Source: Blastomyces gilchristii SLH14081
Taxonomy: Eukaryota > Ascomycota > Eurotiomycetes > Onygenales > Ajellomycetaceae
DNA length: 48,799 nt
Assembly: GCF_000003855.2 (NCBI RefSeq)
Contig: NW_003101628.1
Coordinates: forward strand, 51,387 to 100,185
Direction of reading: 5' to 3'
Part shown: positions 33,205 to 44,210 of the stretch, piece after piece
How positions within the stretch are numbered: the stretch's first letter is position 1
How the letters are laid out: the number at the start of each line of letters is the position of its first letter
Translations under genes and position numbers: made by a program
The notes under the pieces: model-generated
Databases searched by the model: none
Seen by the model: only the letters and a program-made list of their open reading frames with translations
Told to the model about the DNA's origin: nothing

Positions 33205-34630
33205 TTATAATAATACTGTATATATCTCTAATTTCTCTACTGCTCTGTATACAACATTAATATCATTTATCACAAGATTGACTGAAATGCCAATATAGAA
33301 ATGTATACACATATGTGTAGAAAAATTGAAGAAGAGTGTGAGACTTACAGAATTAAAAGTCAGAGCAGAGAGAATGAAGATAGAAGAAATGAAAGAAGAA
33401 GAAGATACAGAATCAGATAAATGACAGTGAAAGTCACTCAGAGTTAAATACTTATAATCTGATATACACACAACCTTCTCTGCAGAGAAGGAAGAGAAAG
33501 TGATAGAAGAAGCTTAAGAGTGAGAGAGAGTAGTCTCAGCAGTATTATTATCTTCAATTAAAATGATCTCTGATATTGAAGTAACTAAGAACTATTATTA
33601 GTGTATAAAACTGTAAAAGTAGAGATAATAATTACTGAATAAATATTCACTGATCTTAGAATTGTACATATAATTACAACATATACAAGACTTCTTAGAA
33701 AGAGAGAGAGAGACACAGAGAAATATAGAAAGTAGAACACAGTGTATGAACAGCTCATTCTCACAATAATATCTCAGATAAGATGTATAAGTCTTATACT
33801 CACAGATGTAAAAGAGTACAATATCTGTATTCTTATTTCTGAAAATACAGATATTCTTCATCTGTATCATGAAGTTAAATGATAAATATCAGAGAATAGA
33901 CTGATATAGATTAATTATTCTGAAGATATTTATTAAAGCAGATATATCTATAATATTGAAATTAATAGTTATGAAAAGTTTCTTAATATCTGTGAATATC
34001 ATGACTTCATATATAATAAAACTTATAATGATTTTCTTTAAGAATAGAAAAATCAGTGTCAAAAAGAGAAGATGAAAAAAGAAAAGACTTATAATCTTAA
34101 TACTATTGAGAGAGAGAATAATTCTTCAGTACAAATAAATAATTGTCTCATTATAAATATTTAAAATGAATGTAATAATCAGTGTTTGTGACTGAGCTTC
34201 AGATAGTTATGTTATATACAGTTTTTATATAATAAATTGTTCTAGAGATCAGTAAGAAGAGTGAGAGTATATATACTAAGAAATATAATTCATTAAGTCT
34301 ATGCAACATCTTCTTGAAATGAGAAGAGCTGATAATGAAAGCAGAGACAGCAGAATCAGAGAGAGCAGAGATAGCAGAAGCAGGAGAACTAGACACAGAG
34401 ACAGGTGTAGAAGATTGAGAGAGAGTGACAGAGAAAGAAACAGAGAGAGTAGAAGAAAATGTAAGAGATCTGATCACATATTATATAAACAATTCCTTCA
34501 TTATTGTGTTCTTCAACTTCTTGATCAATGATTCAACATTGAGATTATAATCATCAGTGAATGCAGATCTGTCAACATATGAAGATTTTATATGAATGAA
34601 AACAAAAATATCAGTATCTGCAGTTATATA
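33205..34630 (-). pseudogene. Antisense accessory gene between integrase and 3' LTR of gypsy B
   Basis: Second copy of the gene seen in gypsy A at 10915-12425, again antisense to pol. Open frames on the minus strand: 34477-34199 (SFSVTLSQSSTPVSVSSSP..., SSSHFKKMLHRLNE, IKTVYNITI), 33870-33598 (FRNKNTDIVLFYICEYKTY..., KSCICCNYMYNSKISE) and 33471-33205 (FYIGISVNLVINDINV). The blocks and their order match copy A. Where gypsy A has a stop after ...SVTLL, this copy has CAA. The cysteine cluster is partly lost here (Tyr for Cys). The sense strand of the Ser-rich part gives an Arg/Ser-rich shadow frame (34301-34531). Function unknown. Confidence 0.5.
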
Positions 34631-35155
34631 AAATAATCAGAAAAACATAATTAGATACTGCTGGAGAAAAGAGAATTAAGAATGTATAAGAAGATAAAGA
34701 AGATATATTATTCATGATAGTATATTCTGATAATTGTTAGAAGATAAACAAGTTCTGATTATGTTTCATAATACATTACACTTACTGTCAACAAACTGCC
34801 TGATATAAGCACTATGAGAATGCTTGTTATGAGAACAGAGAGTCATCACCAGAAACACATATAATGTAATAGATGAACAACAGATAGAAGATGTTAAATG
34901 AGAGAAGAGATAGAAATCTTGAATAAGATAATGATGTTTGATGATGATGATAATAAAGAAGATGATTAAAGAATGAGAAAAGTTAGTGAATAAGTAATGT
35001 AATATAGTGAAAGTTTCTTTGTGAGAGTGTATGCAGAATGCTAGTCAAATCAGGAATAGATTACATGATTGTGAACACTAGTAACACACTAATTCATATG
35101 AAGCTAGAATGTACATCATGATCACATAGGCATGACTGAATCTGGTGAGGGAGAA

Positions 35156-35322
35156 TGTGATTTGAAAGAATGTATGACTGCTGAATAATAACACAGCCGC
35201 TTCTGAACTTGCTTATGAATGTAAAGGGGCCATAGCGGCCACTAATTAATTTAGTGTACAGTATATAAGAAGCCGGCGTACGCCTGTAATCGTACGCTGG
35301 CTTAAGCAACCTTTGAATCACA
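35156..35322 (+). repeat. 3' LTR of gypsy B (167 bp)
   Basis: TGTGATTTGAAAG...GAATCACA, direct repeat of 19446-19612. A GTATATAAG box (35261-35269) immediately precedes a hairpin (35270-35303: AAGCCGGCGTACG, loop CCTGTAAT, CGTACGCTGGCTT), which is best preserved here. Confidence 0.9.
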
Positions 35323-35699
35323 GTCAGATGATCATAGCTGACTCATTTTACAAGATATTATCAGCTGCAGCTGCAGAGTCTCTTATCAAGAATATCTTCA
35401 ATCTCTCATTCAAGTTCATTATCTTCTTCTATGATCTCTGACAGCTGTCAGTTGAAAATCAGTTGAGAAGAGAACAGATCAGTGATAGTATAGTGAAGTA
35501 AGCTCATATGAAAAATATTATGAATTTCTGATAATATGTTAAGATAGTAGTTATGACTATCTAGAACTTCTATCACTTTATACTTAATATAACAGTAATT
35601 CAGTGTATAAGATGAACATATAATCTGTATATTCTTAAGATTTAATTATATCAAGTCTTCTATCTTATATTACTCAGTGAGATCTTAGTGAATAATGAT

Positions 35700-38200
35700 T
35701 TAATTCTCTTGATCTTGTTTTATAGTTATCATGAAAATCTCTGCTCAGTTACAGATATCTCAGAGCTTTATTACTATATTATCAGCAATCTGAATTGAAC
35801 TGTGAGAGTTCAGTGTGAAAATGCATGATTTCTAGGAAGATTTTAATACTTTTTATATTAATAAACTGTATATAAGAAAGAATAGACTTATATCTATTAA
35901 GACAGTATCTCAGCTGTTGATAGTGATCTCTATATATAGAAGAAGATTATATCAATCATCTTATAAGTAATTATAGAACTTATAAAGATAATTCTTTACA
36001 GTCTGAATTATTCATTCTAATATATCATCAGTCTCAGAGTGATAGATAGTTAATAAACAGTATATAATCTTGAGAACTTGATAGATTCTTATTCAGAGAG
36101 TACTTATAAATTAATAGCTCTGATCTGATACTATAAATCTCAGTAATTTATATATCTGATAGAACAGACTATGTAGAAAAGCTTCAGTAACTTGTTCAGT
36201 ATTTATCTTATTATAAGATTTCAATATTATATCTTTACTTAATTAGTTTATAATGATCAGAATGTTCTTATAACTCTTACTCTTAGAGAGATTAATAATA
36301 AAGTTAATTACTACATCTCATCAGATTCTATTAGAGATATTAAGTAATTTCAGTAGATCTTTTCTACAGTTCTTTTACAAGATAATGAAAGAATAATAGT
36401 TACAGCTTCAAATAAAATATCTGATACTGTTTAATATCTCAGATCAGTAGAACTCTTGAGAGATTATTCAGTACAATTATTTATAATCTGAGTGACTGAT
36501 TATATATAAATTATGCATCTCTTGTATTATTCAGATGTATAAGAGTTCAGAGTGAGAGACTTAACATTATTTACAAAACTGCAGAGTATTATTATTGTTG
36601 ATTGAGTATTTTAAAATGTTAGTTTTTATATATAGTTCTGAGAAGAATTAGAGTACTTCTTAATATACTGCTTAAATAAGTGTTTAAAGAAGTTTATTAG
36701 TTTGAGCTGTTATATATTATAATTCATTCAGTATAGATTCAGAAGAAGTTGAGATATCAGTATCAGTGTCAGTATCAGTATTAGTGTCAGTGTCAATGAT
36801 AGTTTAGAGAGGAAGTGTTGTAATCAGAGAAGTATATATAGTGCTATAAGTTGTTTCATCTTGATTAACTAATATCTTTGAATCTAAGAGCTGATGTTCT
36901 CAGTTTCTTCAACAGATATCTGTTACATTGAAAGATATATCTTACTCTTATTATAAGAGAGCATCTGTTATCAAGTTCTGACTGTCATTATAGTAGTGTA
37001 TTGTAAAATAAAAGCAGCTTAAGAACTCAGATTATTATATCTGTCATTCAGTGAGTTTATAAATAGTAGTGAAGTACTTGAGATTCTTATAATCTATGAT
37101 TATCTTAAATTCAGAGACACTTCAGAGTTCAGAGTCTTATTCATCTAGATAGTATATAATTGTAAGAAGTTTCTTATTATAGATCTTGTAATTATATTCA
37201 GCAGAACTCAGTTTCTTAGATATAAAGATACATGATTGTAAGATATCTTCATTATTATATTATAATATAGCTCTCTCTGTAATATAGTCAGAGAAGTCAG
37301 CTTCAATAACTGTTTTATAATCACAGTTAAATATTATTAGTAGAGAGATATTAATGAATATCTTCTTCATCTGTGTAAATGCAGCATCAGTATTCACTGA
37401 TTATTAAAATACTGAGTTTTTCTTACTAAGTTCTGTAAGTAATCTCACAATATCTGAGAAGTTCTGTATAAATTGCTGATAGAAGTTAGTAAATTCAATG
37501 AAGCTTTATACATCTTTCACAGTGTATAAGACCTCATATTCAAGAATAGTAGAGATATTCTTAGAATTTATTCAGATTCTCTTATAAGCTTCTATGATAA
37601 AGTCTAGATATTTTATACTTTTAATCTCAAAATCATACTTATCTATGTCTATCAGTAGTTCTGCTTTCTGTAGTTATTGTAATATCTTTCATACATATTC
37701 TTGATATTCTTTCTTGAACTTATCAGTAAAGATGAGAATGTTATCAAGATATACAGATATGAATTTATCAAGAAAATTTTAAAGTGCTCAGTTAATATAC
37801 TTCTGAAATGTACTGAGAGTATTAGTCAGTTCAAAGAGTGTGACTAGTTATTCAAAGAGATTATATCATGTTCAGAATACTGTAAATCACTCATCTTCTT
37901 TAGTGATGCAGATCTTATGAAATACAGTGATGATATCTAACTTTATAAATTATTGAGCTTATTTAATACAAGCTAGAGTTTTATTAATAAGAGATAAAGA
38001 ATAATAGTTCTTCTTTATTAATCTATTAAGTTCTTAATAGTTCACACAGAATTAGAGTTCTTCACCTGATTTCTTTGCAAAGAGAATAGAAGCTGTGATA
38101 AAAGAGTTACTAACATGTATAAATTCTTTATTCAACAGATTATTGAGTGTCTTTCAAAGAAGAGGAAGTTCATCTTAGAACATGTTATAAAGAAGGTCTT
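35700..38200 (-). pseudogene. Gypsy C pol (reverse transcriptase, RNase H, integrase)
   Basis: Reverse transcriptase, RNase H and integrase blocks as quoted for the element; no frame longer than a few dozen codons. The parallel copy gypsy D shows the integrase end more clearly (CHLKTDNVAE*IIQTVKNYL, equivalent to HPQTDGQTER.NQ..E.YLR). It belongs to a different gypsy lineage from gypsy A/B: other LTR, other pol order of stops, 5-bp instead of 4-bp duplication. Confidence 0.75.
36758..36804. repeat. Hexamer tandem repeat in gypsy C
   Basis: TCAGTA/TCAGTG units repeat about seven to eight times. The homologous place in gypsy D (about 47357-47370) has only one unit followed by other sequence, so the array grew in C or contracted in D. 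Confidence 0.75.
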
Positions 38201-38889
38201 ATAATAATTCAGAGTCTTTATCATTTTTCTTTTCGAACTTGATACTGTGATTTACTTCTAAGTCTTATAAGAGAGATATATTTATAATATTATCTTATTA
38301 GAAGATATCTAGATATTTATAATATTATTGAGAGAGTTTCATATGAGAATCTGTTATTATAATATAGAATAATTTTTCTAGAGTCTTTTTAATGTTAATC
38401 AGACTGATAGAGTAGATTGTTATATAATTCTACTATTAATAATCTTATCAGTGATTCTCTCAGTGACTTCTTTTTCAGAGTATTTCATACACATTGACAG
38501 AGATCTGTGTCAGATTCATGATTTTGTGAATATTATCTTCATAGATTCTATTATTGTCAGAAAATATTAAGCTTCTGTTTCAAGTATTCAGTAAGATGTT
38601 TTATTCAGATAGTCAGACAAGTTCTAATATAAGATTATAATTAAGATTATTAACTTTATATATATAAATATCTTTATATTGATGTTCTTTAACATCTATG
38701 TTTAGTTTTATCATGTAACAGATATAAATATTCTTTGAACTATCAAATTCTCTGAGAAGTTAAGATTTTAATAAGAAGATATACTGAAGGTTATAATATC
38801 TTACAACTGAAGATTTAATCATTGTGTAATAACATAGATCACTGTCTATCATGGCTTTTATGTTATATATATTATCTATCACAGTAGAT

Positions 38890-40099
38890 ACAAGAATCAC
38901 ATTCATTATTATTTTTTCTTCAAATTATTATTATCTGATCTCTTCAAGCTTCTGCTTGTAAATTTGAACAGAAGCTAATCTTTTCTCTGTTTCATTGAGA
39001 CATTCTCATAGTTAACTTCTGAATCTTTCTCTAATGTAACATGATTGACACAGACTGTCAGTATTGATCTTTCTTTTAAATGAGAAGATATATAGACTGA
39101 TCAGCAGTTGAAAGTAATGTATTCTGATTAGTTACAGTTGATACATACTTCTCATTGACATCAATTGACAACTTCTTCAGAGGTGATTTCAGAAACTCAG
39201 AAGCCTGTTTGAACAGCAGAGACCCTTGCTTATGTATAGATATTTAAGTCTACTCAGTTCATAGCATCTGCATCATTATTGTTATTTCTCAGTACAGATG
39301 TATAAGTGACTGAGTTATTTCTCAGTGCAGATGTATAAGTATATCATCTTCTATTACTGTTCTGTGTACTCTTGAGCTTGATAAGACAGTCATTCAATGT
39401 TCAGAGTTATACACAGAAATCTTCATAAGTCTGATCTTTATCTATGCTTACAAGAGTCTGTAAGAGTTTGAAAGTTAATGTCTTCTTGAGTATACTAATC
39501 TTCATTCAATTCTCTCAAGATTGATCATCTGCTTCTAGAATCTTAATATTGAAGTCAGAGATGAATGTTGTAAGAGAAGTGTTTCTCTATTAAGTACTCT
39601 GTAATCAATCTAATACTTTCTGTTACATGACAGTGTCTCAGAACAGAATATCAAGATATTTAATAATATTATCAGATATTCATAACACTGATTCATATGC
39701 TTTTATTCATGAATAAAACTTCTGTTTCATGTGATTCTTCAATCATTCATTGATATATTAATCTTGATTAATTAATAAACTGATGGCATCTCTATCTACA
39801 CTCAGTTTTATGAGCATTTCCATTCTTTATGATGAGTAGAGAGTGAGATTAGAAGCATTAAAATATGTAGAAGTATCTAAGTATTCTTTCAGTACTTTTA
39901 TATTCAATTCTGTTAATATTGAAATTGTCTATGCAGAGGTTCCTTGTTGAGAAAATCATTGAATTTCTTCATATTAGCATTGTTAAGTTGCATGCATATC
40001 AGCTATTTATTATTATTATAATTTCAATATTGCTCAGAGTCACTGTGACACTGTGTCTATACTTGTATTCAAGAGTTCTCTCATACTATTGTTAGACAT
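38890..40099 (-). pseudogene. Gypsy C gag
   Basis: Start ATG (rc of 40097-40099) reads MSNNSMRELLNTS, parallel to gypsy E at 42905 (MSTDNMRELL). The zinc-knuckle region near 39120-39165 is decayed. The C-terminal part resembles the gypsy E gag to its break. Confidence 0.6.
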
Positions 40100-40356
40100 G
40101 ATTATATTGATCATTGAATGTGTAGTATCTGTGAAATTGAAAGAAGTGTAATCATATAAATATCTCATATATCTGTAGTGTCAGAACTCTCAGATCTTTC
40201 ACTGATATTCTCTTTGTAAGATCTTGTTCTCTTTATAAGATCTTGTTATAAGGCCAGAGTGACTGATGAGTAAGTGTCTATCTGAGAACTCAGTGTCTGC
40301 TTAACTGATTGAGACTCAGTGTTCACTTAACTGTTTAACTGTTTCTCTATTTCTTA

Positions 40357-40878
40357 CATATTATTAGACTGGCCGCCGGGATCATGAATTTCACGTTTGG
40401 TCCCATTTGGTCTGATCTCATACATTTCTTGGCGTGAATCCTGCTGGGACTAGTCATTAAAAAAACATGCAAAGTGACTATATTTCAGATCTTAAAATGA
40501 AACCATGACATGAAAAAAATAAGAAAGTGATCTCATTTGATCTTATTTAGTCTCATTCTTGGCATAAAGTTACTATTTTTAGACATTTTAAGGTTTTTTT
40601 TAGACTATTTTTAATTATTTAAAAAGTAACACTTTTTAGTAATGCTCAAATGAGATTTAAAGTCATTTAAAGCAATAAAAATAATTTAAATTGAGAAGTG
40701 AAAATCATGGTCTCATTTGAAAAATGTGACAAGAGTAGACAGTAAGTCTCACTGAGACAGTATGAGACTACTATCTAATGTTAAAACCATGTAATGGGAG
40801 CAGTTGAATTGATAATGAGACTATTAAAAAATCTGGTCCTGATCTCAGACACGGTCACACAGTCAGTCTACATATTAT
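40357..40878 (+). mobile_element. Complete hAT-like MITE (40365-40870) with exact 8-bp duplication
   Basis: 506 bp. Terminus TAGACTGGCCG at 40365, end ACAGTCAGTCTA at 40870. CATATTAT at 40357-40364 is repeated exactly at 40871-40878. Inserted in the 5' leader of gypsy C. Left terminal 60 bases keep GC-rich blocks. No coding capacity. Confidence 0.9.
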
Positions 40879-40941
40879 TACATGTTCAAATATCTCAGTG
40901 AGTAATTGTTTCTAATGAGAAGATGATGAATATTTTTTAAA

Positions 40942-41276
40942 TGTAAGAGGCCTACACTGAATAGATCAGTATAATATATAAGTCTTATATAACAAAGTGA
41001 AAAACATTAAAGAAGGAAAAGAAAGAGAAAGTGTGAGACTTGATAATTGAAGTGAATATTTATACACATACATGATGTGTACACAGTGGAGCTTCAGAGT
41101 GAAAGAATAGGAATTCTGTGGGTTTTTCAGCTGAGAATTGGTGATTGAGAATAGGAATTCCACGGGTTTTTCAGCTGAGAATCGGCGATCAAGAATGACT
41201 GAGAATCGGAGCTTTCGGCGGAATCTATGGAGTGTAAAGGAATAGTCTATATGATGATCGGGCGCAGCCCGCCACA
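40942..41276 (-). repeat. 5' LTR of gypsy C (335 bp)
   Basis: TGTAAGAGGCC...GCCCGCCACA. 44 bp longer than the partner at 19069-19359 because of an internal tandem duplication at about 41107-41194. GC-rich terminal block GATCGGGCGCAGCCCGCCACA-like is preserved next to the internal decay. Confidence 0.9.
41107..41194. repeat. 44-bp tandem duplication within the gypsy C 5' LTR
   Basis: ATAGGAATTC occurs at 41107 (as ATAGGAATTCTG) and 41151, each followed by a GGGTTTTTCAGCTGAGAAT block. The LTR at 19069 has one unit. Confidence 0.8.
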
Positions 41277-41837
41277 GATAAAATTGATATTATCTTCAGT
41301 ATAAGCAATGTCTGTGTTTAATCTATTCAAATTCTCATTTATTGAGTTATCTGAATAAATCAGAATAGAGTCTATTATATTAATTATAGAGATTCTCTTT
41401 AGATACTGTTTATATTCTCTCTCTTTAGATAGTTCACTTATTTATAAGTCTATGAGAGATTCAAGCCTTTCTCTTCAGAGAGATATCTTCTCATAATCAA
41501 CTTTTACAATATTTAATAAAGAAAATTGATTTTTAATCAGTGAGTATAGTCTGTATTGTTAAGAGAGTATTTTCTTTGAAGAATTATTTTTATTTTAATC
41601 AAGAAATCTATTTTAATTCAGTTCATTTTCTGAGTTAATTAATGAAAATGAAGAAGAGACTCTTTCTCTGATTATATAAGTTAAGCTCAACTTTATAACT
41701 CTCAGAGCATAGTTCATACAGGCCTTTTTAAATCTAATAGTAGAAGAAGAAATTAAAGCTTCAATTTCCATTGCTTTAATAGAGGATGATTTGAATACTC
41801 TTAGAATTCTTCTCAAAACTCTGTTTTGCAGACTTTG
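41277..41837 (-). mobile_element. LINE alpha, third piece (ORF2)
   Basis: Continues LINE alpha from 19068 (junction GATAA) and matches LINE beta about 21894-22456: GCAATGTCTG..., a segment with an open minus frame at 41945-41613 carrying TQSLQNRVLRRILRVFKSSSIKAMEIEALISS. It ends at ...AGACTTTG (41837), where gypsy E is inserted. The rest of LINE alpha should lie beyond the window. Confidence 0.88.
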
Positions 41838-41876
41838 TGTAGCGGGCTGCGCCCGATTAATTATATAGACTATTTC

Positions 41877-42397
41877 ATTACACTTAGACTGACCGCCGGA
41901 ACCATGAATTTCATGTTTGGTCCCATTTGATCTAGTCTCATACATTTCTTGGCGTGAATCCTGCTGGGACTAGTCATTAAAAAAACATGCAAAGTGACTA
42001 TATATCAGATCTTAAAATGAAATCATGACTTGAAAAAAATGAGAAAGTGATCTTATTTGATCTCATTTAGTTCCATTCTTAGTATAAAGTTACTATTTTT
42101 AGACATTTTAAGGTTTTTTTAGACTATTTTTAATTTTTTAAAAAGTAACACTTTTTGATAACACTCAAATGAGATTTAAAGTCATTTAAAGCAATAAAAA
42201 TAATTTAAATTGAGAAGTGAAAATCATGATCTCATTTGAAAAATGTGATAAGAGTAGACAGTAAGTCTCACTGAGACAGTATGAGACTACTATCTAATGT
42301 TAAAACTGTGTAATGGGATCAGTTGAATTGGTAATGAGACTATCAAAAAATCTGGTCCTGATCTCAGACACGGTCACACGGTCAGTCTAATTACACT
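41877..42397 (+). mobile_element. Complete hAT-like MITE (41885-42389) with exact 8-bp duplication, in the gypsy E LTR
   Basis: 505 bp, TAGACTGACCG...CGGTCAGTCTA: perfect 11-bp inverted termini. ATTACACT at 41877-41884 and 42390-42397. Only 47 bp from the LTR start. Best reference copy of the family in this window. Confidence 0.93.
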
Positions 42398-42904
42398 TCA
42401 CACATTCCGCTAAAAGCTCCGATTCTCAGTCGCTGATTCTCAGCTGAAAAGCTCATGGAATTCCTATTCTTCTACCTCAAAGCTTCACTGTGTACACATA
42501 TAAATATTCACTCTGATTATCAATTGTCACACCTTCTCTTTCTTTTCTTCTCTAATGTTTTTCACTTTGTTATATAAGATCTATATATTATACTGATCTA
42601 TTCAGTGTAGGTCTCTTATACTTGAAAAATATTCATCTTCTTCTTATTAGAAACAATTATTCATTGAGAAGATATCTGAACATATAACAATGCATAAGAA
42701 AAAAAGAAATAATTAATCAGTTAAGTGAACACTGAGTTTCTATATAGAAGTTTGCTTACCAGTCACTCTGACTCTGCAATAAGATCTTACAAGAGAATGT
42801 CAGTAAAAGATCTGAGAGTTGTGACATCTTAGATATATGAGATATTTATATGATTACATTCTTTCAATTCTGCAGATAACACACATTCAACAAACAATAC
42901 AGCT

Positions 42905-44050
42905 ATGTCTACTGATAATATGAGAGAACTCTTAAACACAAGCATAGATGCAGTGTCACAGTGACTCTGAGCAATGTTGAAATTACAACAGTAATAGAGA
43001 GCTGATATGCATGCAACTCAATAACATTAATATAAGAAAATTCAACAATTATCTCAACTAGAAATCTCTGTACAAGCAATTTCAACACTGATCAAATTAG
43101 ATATAAATATGTGCGTGCTGAAGAAATGTCTAAATGCTTCTATATATTTTAATACTTCTGATCTCACTCTCTATTCATCATGAAGGTTGAAAATGCTTGT
43201 GAAACTAAGTGTAGATGAAGATGTCATCAGTTCATTAACTAATTAAGATTGATATATCAATGAATAATTGAAGAATCATATGAGACAGAAGTTTCATTCA
43301 TGAATGAAAGCATGTGAACTAGCATTGTGAACATTTGATAATATCATTAAACATCTTAATATTCTGTTTCAAGACACTGCTATGTAACAGAAAGTGTTAG
43401 ATTGATTACAGAGTATCTGACAGAGAAACACTTCTCTCATAACATTCATCTCTGACTTCAACATCAGGATTCTAGAAGCAGGTGATTAATCTTAACAGAA
43501 TTGAATGAAGATTAGTATACTCAAGAAGGTATTAACTTTTGAACTCTTATAAGCTCTTATAAGTATAGATGAAAACTCAACTTATGAAGACTTCTGTATA
43601 CAACTTCAGATGTTGAATGACTGTCTGATCAAGCTCAAGAGTATACAAAACAGTGATAGAAGATATTACACTCTAGCTACTCATACATCTGTGCTGAAGA
43701 ATGACAATGCAGATGTCATGAATTGAGTGAACTCAAATGTCTATGTATAAACAAGAGTCTCTATTATCTGAATAAATTTCTGAGTCTCTGAGATTACTTC
43801 TGAAGAAGTTGCTGATCAATATCAATATAAGATGTGCATCAATTGTAACTGATCAGAATATATTACTTTCAACTGCTGATCAGTCTATATACCTTCTGAT
43901 TAAAAAAAAGATCAATACTGACAGTCTGTATCAATCACATTGCACTGAAGAAAGATTTGAAAGAAAACTATGAGAATGTCTTAATGAAACAGGGAAAAGA
44001 TTAGCTCCTGTTTAAATTTGCAAACAGAAGCTTAAGGAGATTGAATAACA
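42905..44050 (+). pseudogene. Gypsy E gag
   Basis: Plus-strand frame from ATG 42905 with frequent stops, ending after the zinc knuckle (43835-43876). Aligns along its length with gypsy C gag. Confidence 0.6.
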
Positions 44051-44210
44051 ACAATTTGAAGAGAAAATGACAATGAATGTGATTCTTGTATCTACTATAA
44101 TTGATAACATGTATAATATAAAAGTTATAATAGACAGTGATCTATGTTACTATGCAATGATTAAATCTTCAGTTGTAAGATATTATAATCTTCAGTGTAT
44201 TCTCTTATTA

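Larger units (their letters stand above)
28325..35322 (+). mobile_element. Gypsy B, right piece: rest of gag, pol, accessory region, 3' LTR
   Basis: Resumes with the second copy of ATTATAAATAACT. The gag end carries a zinc knuckle C-F-N-C...N-H-D-I-K-D-Y (28872-28915, last Cys lost). Protease DTEA near 29190; reverse transcriptase about 29900-30480 (FNDILVF near 30237, from YxDD); RNase H about 30560-30960; integrase about 31144-32230 (AIDYTTD at about 31600, LTDNSVNLVEEVVRH at about 31719, catalytic Glu decayed to Lys near 31824). The post-integrase extra region, a purine tract (GGTGAGGGAGAA, 35144-35155) and the LTR 35156-35322 follow. GTCA at 35323-35326 completes the target duplication. 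Confidence 0.9.
35323..41276 (-). mobile_element. Gypsy C, right piece: internal region and 5' LTR
   Basis: A second Ty3/gypsy family. On the minus strand: 5' LTR (41276-40942), leader (interrupted by a MITE at 40365-40870), gag from ATG at 40099, zinc knuckle near 39165-39120, pol. Reverse transcriptase at about 38150-37400 (VYLDNILIF near 37750, from YLDD; then SFIEFTNFYQQFIQNFS near 37480), RNase H about 37330-36960 (IEADFSDYITE, ISKKLSSAEYNYKIYNKKLL, DYKNLKYFTT), integrase about 36700-35700, 3' non-coding end. GATAA at 41277-41281 matches 19064-19068, so the full element ran 19069-41276 before gypsy B entered it. Strongly decayed throughout. Confidence 0.88.
41838..44210 (+). mobile_element. 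Gypsy E: 5' LTR and gag of a gypsy C-family element, cut by LINE gamma
   Basis: LTR TGTAGCGGGCTGC...GTCTCTTATA (41838-42620), with a MITE (41885-42389) inside, in the opposite orientation to the gypsy C LTR. The internal part begins at 42621; gag starts at ATG 42905 (MSTDNMRELLNTS). Zinc knuckle C-I-N-C-N-*-S-E-Y-I-T-F-N-C at 43835-43876, with Tyr where His belongs. The C-terminal part continues to about 44210, then the LINE gamma tail starts. Pol is outside the window. Inserted in LINE alpha after ...ACTTTG. Confidence 0.85.
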
